From Druceiella hillmani (taxonomy: Eukaryota; Arthropoda; Insecta; Lepidoptera; Hepialidae): DNA of 64,000 bases. Numbering within the stretch: the stretch's first letter is position 1; each line of letters opens with the position of its first letter. The stretch is from the NCBI GenBank assembly GCA_039881145.1, contig JAYKKI010000015.1:26090001-26154000 (forward strand). The letters run 5' to 3'. This document shows, piece after piece, positions 11,101 to 22,029 of the stretch. Both the position numbers and the translations under genes were made by a program. Below the pieces are notes generated by a model. That model did not search any database. It had not been told where the DNA came from and worked only from the letters and a program-made list of their open reading frames with translations.

Positions 11101-11880
11101 CTCCCAGAATTGGTTGTCATATGTCTAATGTAATTGCCTAATGAAATATATAAGTATTTATTTTGTGGTTAAAAAGTAAACGTACAGATGTTTAATTATT
11201 TAAATTTCAAGAGAATTAATATCAGTAACATTAAATAAATATGCAGGTAAAGTCTGAACCTGAGGGCTGGTACATAATATTCTTATTATATTATAATACA
11301 CGATACGCGTATACTCAATTTTATTCCCTACGCCACATTATATGAAATCAAATTATATGGATTAACCTTTCCGATACATTGAGCCCGGATGTATTTGAAA
11401 AAAATTACGAATGTGTCAGATATATATAATATTGCGTTTGTTGGACTAATTTTATAATGTTTCCAAACTGACTAGACAGATAACATTAATCGAATACACT
11501 AGCTTTGCACGGGGATTTGGAATAAGGTCAGCGATTCAAATATTACTGAGTGAATTGGTAAGACGAATAATCACTTCATGTAATCTCTAATAATTTATAT
11601 ATTATTTCCATTTGGGACAATGAAAAAGTCCTGTACATCGTTCGATTAAGATTTTTTTATTCTTTTTATCAGGTTTGCCAGGTTTTTTAAAATCATTACG
11701 AAAGTGCGGAATTAATGAATTATTGAAAAAAGGCACAAATAATTGCATCACATCTGCAATTAAAAAATCAAAGGAAATTAATTGGATAATAATTATCTTT
11801 AATCGTGAATTAAACGTAATATTGGAAATCAGCAACAATTCGTTGCTTTCAAACCTGTGATCTCGGTCTAGACATACACA
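8170..11880. other. Long AT-rich interval without recognisable gene
   Basis: It contains a small tandem word, ATATAGAATATGAAGG, about twice near 8910-8960, and a GC-richer patch near 10795-11000. No element or gene was recognised. The opposed frames at 11602-11961 and 11675-11860 partly read through the neighbouring (TA)n tract and look spurious. Confidence 0.5.
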
Positions 11881-11881
11881 C

Positions 11882-11885
<4 letters not shown>

Positions 11886-11920
<35 letters not shown>
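11886..11920. repeat. (TA)n microsatellite, preceded by (CA)n
   Basis: An ACACACACAA run passes into about 17 TA dinucleotides. This is a simple repeat. Confidence 0.95.
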
Positions 11921-11921
<1 letters not shown>

Positions 11922-12404
11922 CATGCATGTAATAAAATTTACAGATGATGGAAGTTGGCACGAATATAGTTTTGGTCTATATATTAATTTAATTTGTAAC
12001 TATATTAAAGTTGTCCACAAATTTCAAAACACTTCTAAAAATTTATCAAAAATTCATGATGACTTGTGAATTACGCAAATAATACATTACTAAAGCTTGT
12101 AGTTAGAAACCTGTATTTCAATCTTATTTATCTATGTTCATTGTATAAGGTATACGCTACACTCTATTATGCTATAAGCGAATTTCACAAAATATCGTAT
12201 AAAAAATTATGACGAACTCTACTGTCTCTAAAATTCTCCTTTCCGAGAGTCACCTGCCATCGATTGTTTTCTTTTTATTTCAATCTCAATAAAAATATAA
12301 CAAGTTAACATTATGTAGACTCATAAATATACTATATTTTTATATAATATATAATATTTATAAAAATATAGATACAGCCGCAATAAAAATATAGCGTGTT
12401 AATA

Positions 12405-13488
12405 TTATGCTACATTTAATGATAATTTTAAAGCAGAATATTCTGTTTGTGCGCCATTCATAAATGCAGCCGCTATTCCTGATACTGCCAAAGCAAGTGC
12501 TATTTCTTTATTTCCGCGGATTTCAGCTAGTATTAATTTAAATAAATTTTTTTTTCCTTTGTCGTCAAGTGCATCCAAAAATGTTATTCCACCTTGTTGT
12601 TTTTTGTGATAATCCATTATAATGTCACATTCCGGTTTTTGACTCTGAATCAATGACGGATTATTGTGTTGAATGTAGCATCGCTATTCGTTTATAATAA
12701 TTTTTTCCCTTAATAATAACTCCCGGTAGCATGAAATTCACTTCGTCGAATTGACTATACTCCCGGCTGGTTTATCGTTTGGTTAGATATTGCTAGAAAT
12801 TTATCTTCCATACAATATCAGGGTTTTGTTGAAAACTTCCTTGTTGAAGTTGATTTTAAATCCAGGTTTTGTCATTGTAGTTCAGTCAGACTATCGTCGC
12901 TCATACTTTCTCGAAATTTTACTCACAGTTGATTAAGATTTCATGAATCACACATCATTAATGTAATTGCCAATATTTCCTGAATTTGATTTGCGCTGGT
13001 TGTTTTCATTGCTTCTCTTATAGCAAATTCTCTAATAGGCGTAACCGTTGACATGCTTCATGTCTCACAAATGTACTCATCGACATTCTTTAAGTCTTCA
13101 AAACAAGTTGGGCCACAAATATTGTGAAGCAATAGACAGACATAAAATCATTCAGCGTTCTTTGGATGCACCGTGTAGACTCGCCCTATCCTGTTGCTCT
13201 CAAATATTCGTGTCCTAGTAAACTAATGAACATAAATGGGCTTAATGATTTCACTTATGTCTAGTGGTAGTCTAGATCAAACTTGTCATAGATTGTTATG
13301 TCCCCGATAGAAAAAATAACTATATTATTTTTTATCACAGGGGTACATTATGTTTCCACCTTTTGGTCTCGATGTCATTTGAACACATTAAAAATATGAA
13401 AATGTTTCTAAGTAGTTACATTGTATTTAATATGTTGAACTTATGTTATATTATTTACATATATTTTACATTCATTATATTATTAAAA

Positions 13489-13528
<40 letters not shown>

Positions 13529-15960
13529 AACATGAAACACATGATATATACAAACATGACGTATATACCTATTTGCACATTCATAGATTTTCAAGGTACA
13601 CTTGGAGTTGTCGCGTAGTGATTCATCTCTAAATACAAATTCGAGGTCACTTCAAGAGACAGAGCAGTCAATTAGTTTTCTAGTTTGGCATGTTAAATAC
13701 ACTTCAACAGTAGTTTCGCAAAAATACTGACTCTATTAATTTCTGAGAAATCCGATTCTCTTAGTTCGCCTGAATTATTTTCTTTCAAATGTCAATAATT
13801 CAATTATTGAAAAATATTTAACAATTTCATGTTGAAAAGGTATTTCGTAATATATATTTAGTTACAGAGTAAAATCCTTCTTTAAATAGTTTCCATAATT
13901 TTCATATAAAATCGTTATCAATACATTGAGCAAGGTAACGTAAATTGTCGTGTCATTACAATGGCGCCCAGTGTTGTCGTGTGTAAATTTTTTTGCTTGA
14001 TACTTCGTATGTGTAAAAGCTTGATACTTCCTTATAAAATCTTGGCAAATGGATTATCTTGGTAAACTTCGGAAAAAGCTGTTAAAGTTTTTCATGATGG
14101 TAGTTTTGTTGCAATTTTTTCTACTGTTTTACTAATGAAATATAACCGTTACCCATTTTTTAAGTGGGCGGTTAAATGGAGAACCACTAGATCTCGATTG
14201 TGTATCGGGAAACTTTAAATTCCCAAATCGCTTCATTACAATTGATATAATGACCCATTTAATACTATATTATTTCGCCGCGCTTGTTTTCTCTTGTCGC
14301 TGCAAGACAGCCATATCGCTCCTATTGTTTATATATTTGCGTATGTATTTCATGTATCAGGCATAACTAAAATATTCAATATTAACATGTGCTTGGAACA
14401 TTTTGGATTGAAGCGAATTTTATGGAACTGCCCATTGATCGTTAACTTTAATGTCTTTGTGGCCACACATTTTTATTTTTACCGTGAATCGGTCCTGTTT
14501 TTGTGATCAGTGTATTTTGGATAACTATTTCTCCAGTTGGTGTTCCGTTTAAAATGTTTTTTTCGATAACGTTTCGCACATTTGTTGTCATTAATATACG
14601 GAGAATCTTTATTCAATTCACTATATTGACCACGAACTATGTTTTTCATATTATGTTTGTAAAATTCGGGATTCACTTCCGGATTTGGATACTCAGCCTT
14701 GCTGACATCGTTTATTTAATTCCATCAAACTTTTTCTTGAACCCAAGTTTAGTTGTTCGAATGTGGCAGACCATGTTTTTGCCATTCAGTTGAATACATG
14801 CAGCAGATGACAGCATCGAATACTCGATTTTTTACGACGGTTTCGACAGATTTGATTTGTTTTTGACAAAAAACTCTGGTAACAATATCCTGTTGGTCGA
14901 TGGTCGCCTGTCTGTATTGTAACTCTTCTTTGATTTCCGGCTAAGAGGAGTTATATGTAAATGTTGTCGGGTCGACCGAGTTTTGACGTAGATCGTTGCG
15001 TCCTGTATATATTCAAGCATATGGCGTATATTCATGCATATGGCTTGGGTTTTCGATAAACGTTGATGGAAGTATGACCAATTCTCCCACGTTGTCGACA
15101 TCACCATCAGTTATTACTGCGTCTCTTAAATAGATACATTCAACCGAATGCAACTTTTGTTGACTATGGCCAATAAAGTGCAATCGTTTCGATAATATTT
15201 GACATCTCTAATCGTAATTCGGTAAGCATAGAATTGCATCGATATTAGTTTCATCTCCTGTAGTTAGATTGATTTGTTGAATGTTGAAATGGTAAGTGTC
15301 TTCCCCTTGTCAAAATATTAGCAGATATTATACCGCATCTTAACTATGATGTGTTTCAGCAATAGTTTGCAATTCAATGCTTGAGCGTTAAATAATGGTG
15401 TTACGTTGGTTATATTTATTTTCGACAATTACCACTACGACTTCATCGACTTGAGAGGCACCAAATCTTTGTTGTCTTTTATCGGTACAAATAACGATTT
15501 TATAGTTGTCCGTGATCATTTTTTCTATAGAAGTTTTGAATACGTTGACCAGTTATGGATATGGTGTAGATGCTGTAATTCCTGAACAATTCCTCGTCAT
15601 AGATCCTAAATATTAGTAAAATGCTAATCTATTTTAACTTTTTATCACCAACAAAATATGTTTTGCAAGAATTTCGTTGTTTTATTTGGTATTGACACTA
15701 GCAAGCCCATTCGATGATAAATTTGTCCTTGAATTTTAAAAACTGGGCTGAAAGTATCATTGTTGTATATTGATATAACCCCAAATAATGTCATTTGGAA
15801 GCTAGCGTTGTATCGTGATAAATTATGTAGAAAGTGTTTGGATTCTGTGTTGTTTTGATCATTTAAGCGAATAATTCCGGTGGCGGTACTTGTAATGCTG
15901 ACAACATGACTTTACTTACCACTTATACAGCATGTACCTCAACGTTCGCCTTTAAATTTC
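12405..15960 (-). pseudogene. Helitron Rep/helicase pseudogene, truncated in the helicase domain
   Basis: Read on the minus strand from high to low coordinates, pieces of a Helitron replicase appear in the right order but in shifting frames. They are PPPELF (about 15890), FKIQGQIYHRMG (about 15706-15745), QVDEVVVVIVEN, LQTIAET (about 15350-15370), GRPDN-IYIT, STEWQKHGLPH (14761-14793, leading into the HUH site), NKCAKRY, AHVNIEY, YIRKYINNRSDMA (14309-14347), TLTAFSEVYQDNPFAKIL, and GRVYTVHPKNAE with LLLHNICGPTCFEDLKNVD (about 13190-13060). The helicase start is GGITFLDA-LDDKGKK with SGIAAAFMNG (12653-12405). The Walker A motif is damaged (GGTGKT replaced by DDKGKK), and homology stops at 12405 shortly after the first helicase motif. 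Rep nicks single-stranded DNA and the Pif1-like helicase unwinds it during rolling-circle transposition. This copy cannot act. Confidence 0.85.
13360..13900. repeat. Apparent insertion with (TA)n inside the Helitron pseudogene
   Basis: Helitron homology is clear at about 13050-13200 and resumes from about 13990 upward. The interval between has no Helitron motif and carries a (TA)n run at 13487-13528. The frame at 13363-13632 is produced largely by this simple repeat. It is probably inserted or expanded DNA; exact ends are not visible. Confidence 0.4.
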
Positions 15961-16720
15961 TTTGCATCACAGTATTTATATATCTTTTCTATTTTTCCGA
16001 TGACGATTAGATATACAATTTCTTCTTAGATGTTTAATTCTTACTTAGATGTTTAATTTCTTCTCTGGTCAAAAAGAAACGCTGTAAGATCTAAATTTCA
16101 ATTTCTACGTGCTGTAACTCGTCGATATTCGTACAAAGTGGACATTCTTCCAGCATATCGTTGAACATTTTCTTATTCGCACACCTTCCTCAATTCTAGA
16201 AAGTTGTCTTTCTCTTACTCCTTCTATTTCATTCCTTGTGCCGTTTCCTCACTCTTGAATTTTTTATGAGATTTTGTAAATAATATGTAATTTAAAAAAA
16301 ATACATTTTTCTATAAATGTTACGCTCGCTTGTAAAAAACGTTTATGAAAAAAACGTAAATAAAATACTAACATTTTTAATTTTTAAATGGATTAAATTT
16401 ATCATTCAAAGATTCACTTCGAAACTTCAGGTTTTATTTTCTTAAATTTGCAATTATTTGTTGTCAAAATATTGCTGATTAGCGCAACCCGAAACTTTAC
16501 GTTATATACCTTTGAAGATCGAATTTTCTAAAATATACAGTTTAATTCGGATATTGAGAAAATTTTGCAAGTATTACGCCCTATATATGTTTCAGAATAA
16601 GAAGCTCTAGACTTTGCACCCAAAACTTACGATTCACTAGGACAGAGTTGAGTATGAAAATTAATTCGAAGAATTCCTTCAGTTATTAAATAAAATTGAA
16701 AACGATGTGAAAAATATAAA
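15960..16720. other. Possible far N-terminal Helitron remnant, then AT-rich DNA
   Basis: Up to about 16190 the minus strand may continue the Helitron protein (cysteine-bearing words such as ECPLC), but I cannot align it with confidence. No Helitron 5' terminus was identified. Beyond that nothing was seen. Confidence 0.3.
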
Positions 16721-17490
16721 ATTGTAGAACTTTCTAGAAAACTTTTGAATATGGTAGAATTTGCAGAAAATTCTGAAATCTTCTAAAAAAATGTAATACA
16801 ATTTTGTTTATAAAATAACACTGTGTTATTTGCAAAAATATAAATAAATAAATTTATTAAAACAAAAATGTAAATTAATTTTTTGAATAAATAAACAAGT
16901 TTTAACACAATTTTATTTGTAAACAAAATTTAAATAGATATTAGAATTCAAATCATTCTAGAACATCCAAAAAAATTCTGGAAAATTCCACAAAGTTCTG
17001 CAATCTCCTGGGAAACGTTATTATAATTTTCTTTGCAATATGTAAGAGTTTATTTGTAAAAAAATAAGTAAATAAGTATCAATAAATAAATGAAATTGAA
17101 CATAATTTTATTTATGAAAAATTTAAAAACATAAAAAAAATTAAAACATTTAAAACGTCCAGGTAAATTCCGAAACATTCTAGAAAATTATGAAATATCC
17201 TAGAACTTTCTAGATAAATCTGGAACATATTAAACAATTCTGAAACCTTTTATATTTTTATCACATTTAGAAGAATTTGTAAAAAATTAAAATATTAACA
17301 AACTCAAAACATTTTAGAAGGTTCAGGAAAATTCTGAATGAAAAAATCCTAGAAAATTTTAAATATGCTGAAACTTTCCAAATAATTCTGGAAAAATTTT
17401 AAAAATTCTTGAAAGTTCCGTAGAATTTTAAAACTTAAATATTTCTTGAAAGTTCAGTAGAATTTTAAAACTTACTTATATGTGCAATTC
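16720..17490. repeat. Degenerate ~223-bp tandem repeat rich in TTCTAGAA
   Basis: TTCTAGAA recurs at 16732, 16956 and 17178, spacings of 224 and 222 bp. Each is followed by TTCTGGAAAATTC-like words and then a long A/T-rich stretch with AATAAATAAAT. A fourth, shorter and more decayed unit follows from about 17310. It runs directly into the (CCCCTT)n tract. Confidence 0.55.
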
Positions 17491-17598
17491 ACACGTGGTA
17501 GAAGTGTAACCTTCAAAAATTTTAAATTTTAATTTTTAAGTTTAATATCAATTTTTAATTTTGATAAAAACTAAAATAATTTGAAAAGTTTTTATAAT

Positions 17599-18863
17599 TC
17601 CCCTTCCCCTTCCCCTTCCCCTTCCCCTTCCCCTTCCCCTTCCCCTTCCCCTTCCCCTTCCCCTTCCCCTTCCCCTTCCCCTTCCCCTTCCCCTTCCCCT
17701 TCCCCTTCCCCTTCCCCTTCCCCTTCCCCTTCCCCTTCCCCTTCCCCTTCCCCTTCCCCTTCCCCTTCCCCTTCCCCTTCCCCTTCCCCTTCCCCTTCCC
17801 CTTCCCCTTCCCCTTCCCCTTCCCCTTCCCCTTCCCCTTCCCCTTCCCCTTCCCCTTCCCCTTCCCCTTCCCCTTCCCCTTCCCCTTCCCCTTCCCCTTC
17901 CCCTTCCCCTTCCCCTTCCCCTTCAGCTTCCCCTTCCCCTTCCCCTTCCCCTTCCCTTCCCCTTCCCCTTCCCCTTCCCCTTCCCCTCCCCCTCCCCCTC
18001 CCCCTCCCCCTCCCCCTCCCCCTCCCCCTCCCCCTTCCCCTTCCCCTTCCCCTTCCCCTTCCCCTTCCCCTTCCCCTTCCCCTTCCCCTTCCCCTTCCCC
18101 TTCCCCTTCCCCTTCCCCTTCCCCTTCCCCTTCCCCTTCCCCTTCCCCTTCCCCTTCCCCTTCCCCTTCCCCTTCCCCTTCCCCTTCCCCTTCCCCTTCC
18201 CCTTCCCCTTCCCCTTCCCCTTCCCCTTCCCCTTCCCCTTCCCCTTCCCCTTCCCCTTCCCCTTCCCCTTCCCCTTCCCTTCCCCTTCCCCTTCCCCTTC
18301 CCCTTCCCCTTCCCCTTCCCCTTCCCCTTCCCCTTCCCCTTCCCCTTCCCCTTCCCCTTCCCCTTCCCCTTCCCCTTCCCCTTCCCCTTCCCCTTCCCCT
18401 TCCCCTTCCCCTTCCCCTTCCCCTTCCCCTTCCCCTTCCCCTTCCCCTTCCCCTTCCCCTTCCCCTTCCCCTTCCCCTTCCCCTTCCCCTTCCCCTTCCC
18501 CTTCCCCTTCCCCTTCCCCTTCCCCTTCCCCTTCCCCTTCCCCTTCCCCTTCCCCTTCCCCTTCCCCTTCCCCTTCCCCTTCCCCTTCCCCTTCCCCTTC
18601 CCCTTCCCCTTCCCCTTCCCCTTCCCCTTCCCCTTCCCCTTCCCCTTCCCCTTCCCCTTCCCCTTCCCCTTCCCCTTCCCCTTCCCCTTCCCCTTCCCCT
18701 TCCCCTTCCCCTTCCCCTTCCCCTTCCCCTTCCCCTTCCCCTTCCCCTTCCCCTTCCCCTTCCCCTTCCCCTTCCCCTTCCCCTTCCCCTTCCCCTTCCC
18801 CTTCCCCTTCCCCTTCCCCTTCCCCTTCCCCTTCCCCTTCCCCTTCCCCTTCCCCTTTTCCTT
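17599..18863. repeat. (CCCCTT)n hexanucleotide tract, about 1.26 kb
   Basis: Over 200 near-perfect CCCCTT units, all pyrimidine on the plus strand. Interruptions are few: CTTCAGCTTC at about 17923, one-base slips near 17953 and 18277, and a CCCCTC variant block at about 17986-18033. The frames reading as Pro-Ser, Leu-Pro and Phe-Pro dipeptide runs on the plus strand and Gly-Glu or Gly-Lys runs on the minus strand are translations of the repeat, not genes. The purine strand (AAGGGG)n has regularly spaced G4 runs and could form G-quadruplexes or triplex DNA. The assembled length may be inaccurate. Confidence 0.98.
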
Positions 18864-18959
18864 TAATATTAATCAAGATGAGATTTTCCGTTATGAAAAG
18901 ACTTATTACCCGACCGCCAGACTAAATTAATGCAAAAAGGCACTTTGATTCGTTGCTCC

Positions 18960-19178
18960 TATGCGACTTGAACGACGGGCAAATACAATTTTGCGTTTTT
19001 AACATTTGTTGGCGTTGTTATATCAGTTAGGATAAAATTATAAGGGTTTAAAAAGTAACCTATGTTATTTCCAGACCCACTACATATGTTCGTGCAAAAA
19101 ATACCGTGGATATGTTATCCAATTACGACTTGAAATAAGGACAAACAAACACACATTTCCATTTATAATATTACAGTT
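18960..19178 (+). mobile_element. Possible 3' end of an RTE-like LINE
   Basis: The segment contains GTAACCTATGTTATTTCCAG, then a degenerate middle, then TTACGACTTGAAATAAGGAC, AAACAAACACACATTTCC and ATTTATAATATTA. This order closely resembles the 3' untranslated end of RTE-type LINEs common in insects (CCTATGTT...ACGTGAAAG-GGACAAACAAAC...TTTCGCATTTATAATATTA). No reverse transcriptase coding sequence remains upstream, as expected for a 5'-truncated copy. It lies immediately after the (CCCCTT)n tract. Confidence 0.5.
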
Positions 19179-21770
19179 TTCTTCTTTATGTTTCTCTTCC
19201 TCCTTGCTGTTGATGCATCATTTAATTTATCACGTCGATCCATTGGTCCGTTACGATGTGGCTTCTTTATTCGGTTTGCGTACTATTTCAACGTCAAATA
19301 GGACTTTTTCTATGGTTATAGAATTGGCCTGTTTGTACAATAAAGATATTTAGAAAAAAATATTTATGTTTAGATAATAAAATAAATAAAATACAATTAT
19401 ATTTTTTAAAATACGTGTCTCTGAGTATGTCTAATTGTTTCCACGCCATCCAAGAACAAATAAAAAGGTTTTGATGAAGTTTTGACTGGTGGATTCTATT
19501 GATTCTAAGATAATATATGGACTATTTTTTAACGCAATTGACTGATTAAACAAAGTATGGCAATATGAACTTTTAGCTCAAAGCACACTTACTTAAAAGA
19601 ATTTGCAGTTAAGCTTTACATGTATTAATTTTATAATTAATAATATTTTAAAGAGGTGAAAGCAAGTCAGAAAATAAATCGTAAATTCCTTTGTTATTCG
19701 AAGAACGTTAAGTTCATTGATTCTTGAATTTTTCAACAGCACTTGTGAACTAGAAATAAGAGATAAATAGGTATGAATATTTTATAGTAGGTTTCATTAT
19801 TTGAGGCCAATTATGAGGACACTTTTTAACATTTCATAAGTTATTATTTTAAAGATAGTGGCAGTTGGAAGGTGGTTTAATAAAAACAACAAATGTTGCA
19901 TTGTAGCAAATGGTTTGTCACGATTCATTAAAAGAACCTAGCTAGAACTAGGGTATAATAATTCGCAATAAGCCGGCACTAAAATCCTAAATTGTTTATG
20001 TATCCTAAATTGTTTATTTCTAGACTGTATGCATTTTAAAGAATGGCAGAGGAAGCAAGCACGTTAACACCTTTAAAAAGAATGAGAGAAACCTTTTTTT
20101 TCTATTTATTAAATTCTTGTTTACATAAAAATATAACATGTAATGGTTATACTTTTGCGTCATATTTTTAATTTATAGACAGAAATCAATGAAACTAACC
20201 AAGGTAGATGTTCGAAGGCAAAATAATAGTAGATATTAATTAGTAGTTAGGAGTTGCTGTCTCGTTAAAGCCGCATATGGAAGACAAATTCATTGTACAT
20301 AACCATACTGGTTAGCTGGCCTGGTGTATGAATAAAATCTGAATTAAAACTGGTATGGTACTAATATTTGTTATTATTGTGTCGAAATAATTTTAATATG
20401 ACAAAATAAATTAAACTAGTTACCAAACAAATTCATATTTTAATTTAGTTTAGTACCAAAGACATTTTATTTCAGTTACAATGTGATGCAAGCGATCAAG
20501 TTCAGAAAATTATAATGTGGGAAAAAGCTGACAGTTTGAGAATTTTAGAGAAAAATAAAATATACTATTAATTATATTATGACATGGCATCGATAATCAT
20601 CAATTTGTAGAAAATTCATAAAATTTTTACAAAAATACTGATAGAAAACATTTCTTACAATATTCTGTAAATGTTTTCAAAGAACCAAAGAAAAGTAAAA
20701 AATGTTTATAATTTTATGTACATATTTGCGAAGAATTATTTCCAGAAGACGTTAAAATATCGTATCGAGCAACAATGTGTTAATTTTCGTGATATTCGTT
20801 AAATCCTCGATTATAATGACATAAGTATATGTTTGTCATCAAACACACCTTCGATTATGACGATTTATGATGATATGCGACAATTTGTATATAAAGAGTG
20901 AACACTGAAATGAAACTACAAAAGGAATATGGTTAAAACTTTGCAAACTTCATAAAAAAGAAATATTCAGTATTAATGAATATAGACACAAATCTATTAG
21001 GTAATTAAATTAGGTTCGCTTTCTTGAATAATGATGTCCAATAGGTTAGTATATATTTAGAAAGGATTTTTAATTTAATTTTACATCATAATGTGTAGCA
21101 TTAATACTTTATAAAAGAACTGCAATAAATCATTCACATTCATCATTCATTAATTTGTACGTCAGTCACAACCGTTTTATAAAAAAAACATTTGATGTAA
21201 AAACTTGAAATTTGACACACTAATAAAGCCTGCTAGTCCACATATATTTCAGAGTTACACTCAAAACCATTCAAAGATATTTAAAATGAAAGAAAATTTT
21301 AATATCATGTGGGGTAGCGATTGAAAGAGCTTCCAAAAGCTTTCGCCTACGAACTCAGGTCACCTTCCAAGGTTGTCCTCATTCAGATCAAGATTAAAGT
21401 TTCTCGGGATCTACCTTGCTTCCTTTGACATTACTTTTTTTTCTTTGACAGAGTATTCCGCTCCAATACACTCTCCTCTCCCTTCATGTTTTTTTAAAGA
21501 AGTCAGAGCTTACTCAAAACGCAGCATCTCGCGATCTTTAATATAATATGGTATTGGATATATTAGTACAATGGTGCAATAAAATATTACGAATTTACTT
21601 TTTGACTGGAAGTTTTCACAGTTCACCGGAAGACTAGCTACGATTCTAAATTTTAGAGTTCCTGAGAAATTCACTTGTATTTTGGAATTTGCTTGTAAAA
21701 ATATTCTAGGCAATACATTGACATAGTGAAAATAATATTAAAATTCGTAAATACTTTAATGGAAATACTA
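19178..21770. other. AT-rich DNA without recognisable gene
   Basis: Both strands were read. Only short chance frames and A/T-rich words are visible, apart from a modestly GC-richer stretch at about 21300-21480. Confidence 0.5.
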
Positions 21771-21960
21771 CGTACTCTTAAATGTTTATATGTGGCTTAA
21801 TTCTTACTGAACCCTTTTAGGCTAACTCTACTCCTAAGTTTCTTTTTGCATATTTTTTGCTCTTATTTTTTATATTTTTCTCTATTGGTAAGGGTTTATC
21901 TCTATATTTACAGCTATATTACTTCATGGGAGAAATTTATATTGATTTTCAGAGGTTATC
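21770..21960 (+). repeat. Dispersed-repeat copy, related to 3395-3600
   Basis: CTGAACCC, CTAACTCTACTCCT, a T-rich stretch, TTATCTCTATATTTACAG and GGGAGAAA follow in the same order as at 3395-3600, but the terminal CGAGT dyad is degenerate. Confidence 0.35.
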
Positions 21961-22029
21961 ATCAACAACAGCTATGAACAGTTATCAGACAACAGTTATC
22001 AACAGTTATCAAGCTAGATAACAGTATAG
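21961..22029. repeat. Short AACAGTTATC minisatellite
   Basis: The word AACAGTTATC or a close variant occurs about five times in 69 bp at irregular 11-16 bp spacing. It creates the Cys/Ser-rich end of a chance minus-strand frame. Confidence 0.7.

Noticed and set aside
13970..13990. TGGCGCCCAGTG, resembling a retroviral-type primer binding site
   Set aside because: It lies inside the Helitron pseudogene, with no long terminal repeat, polypurine tract or gag/pol frame nearby.
17581..18930. A 449-codon plus-strand frame (Pro-Ser, Leu-Pro, Phe-Pro runs) and a 317-codon minus-strand frame (Gly-Glu, Gly-Lys runs)
   Set aside because: Both are pure translations of the (CCCCTT)n tract. The residue pair changes only where the repeat slips by one base, and there is no unique coding sequence.
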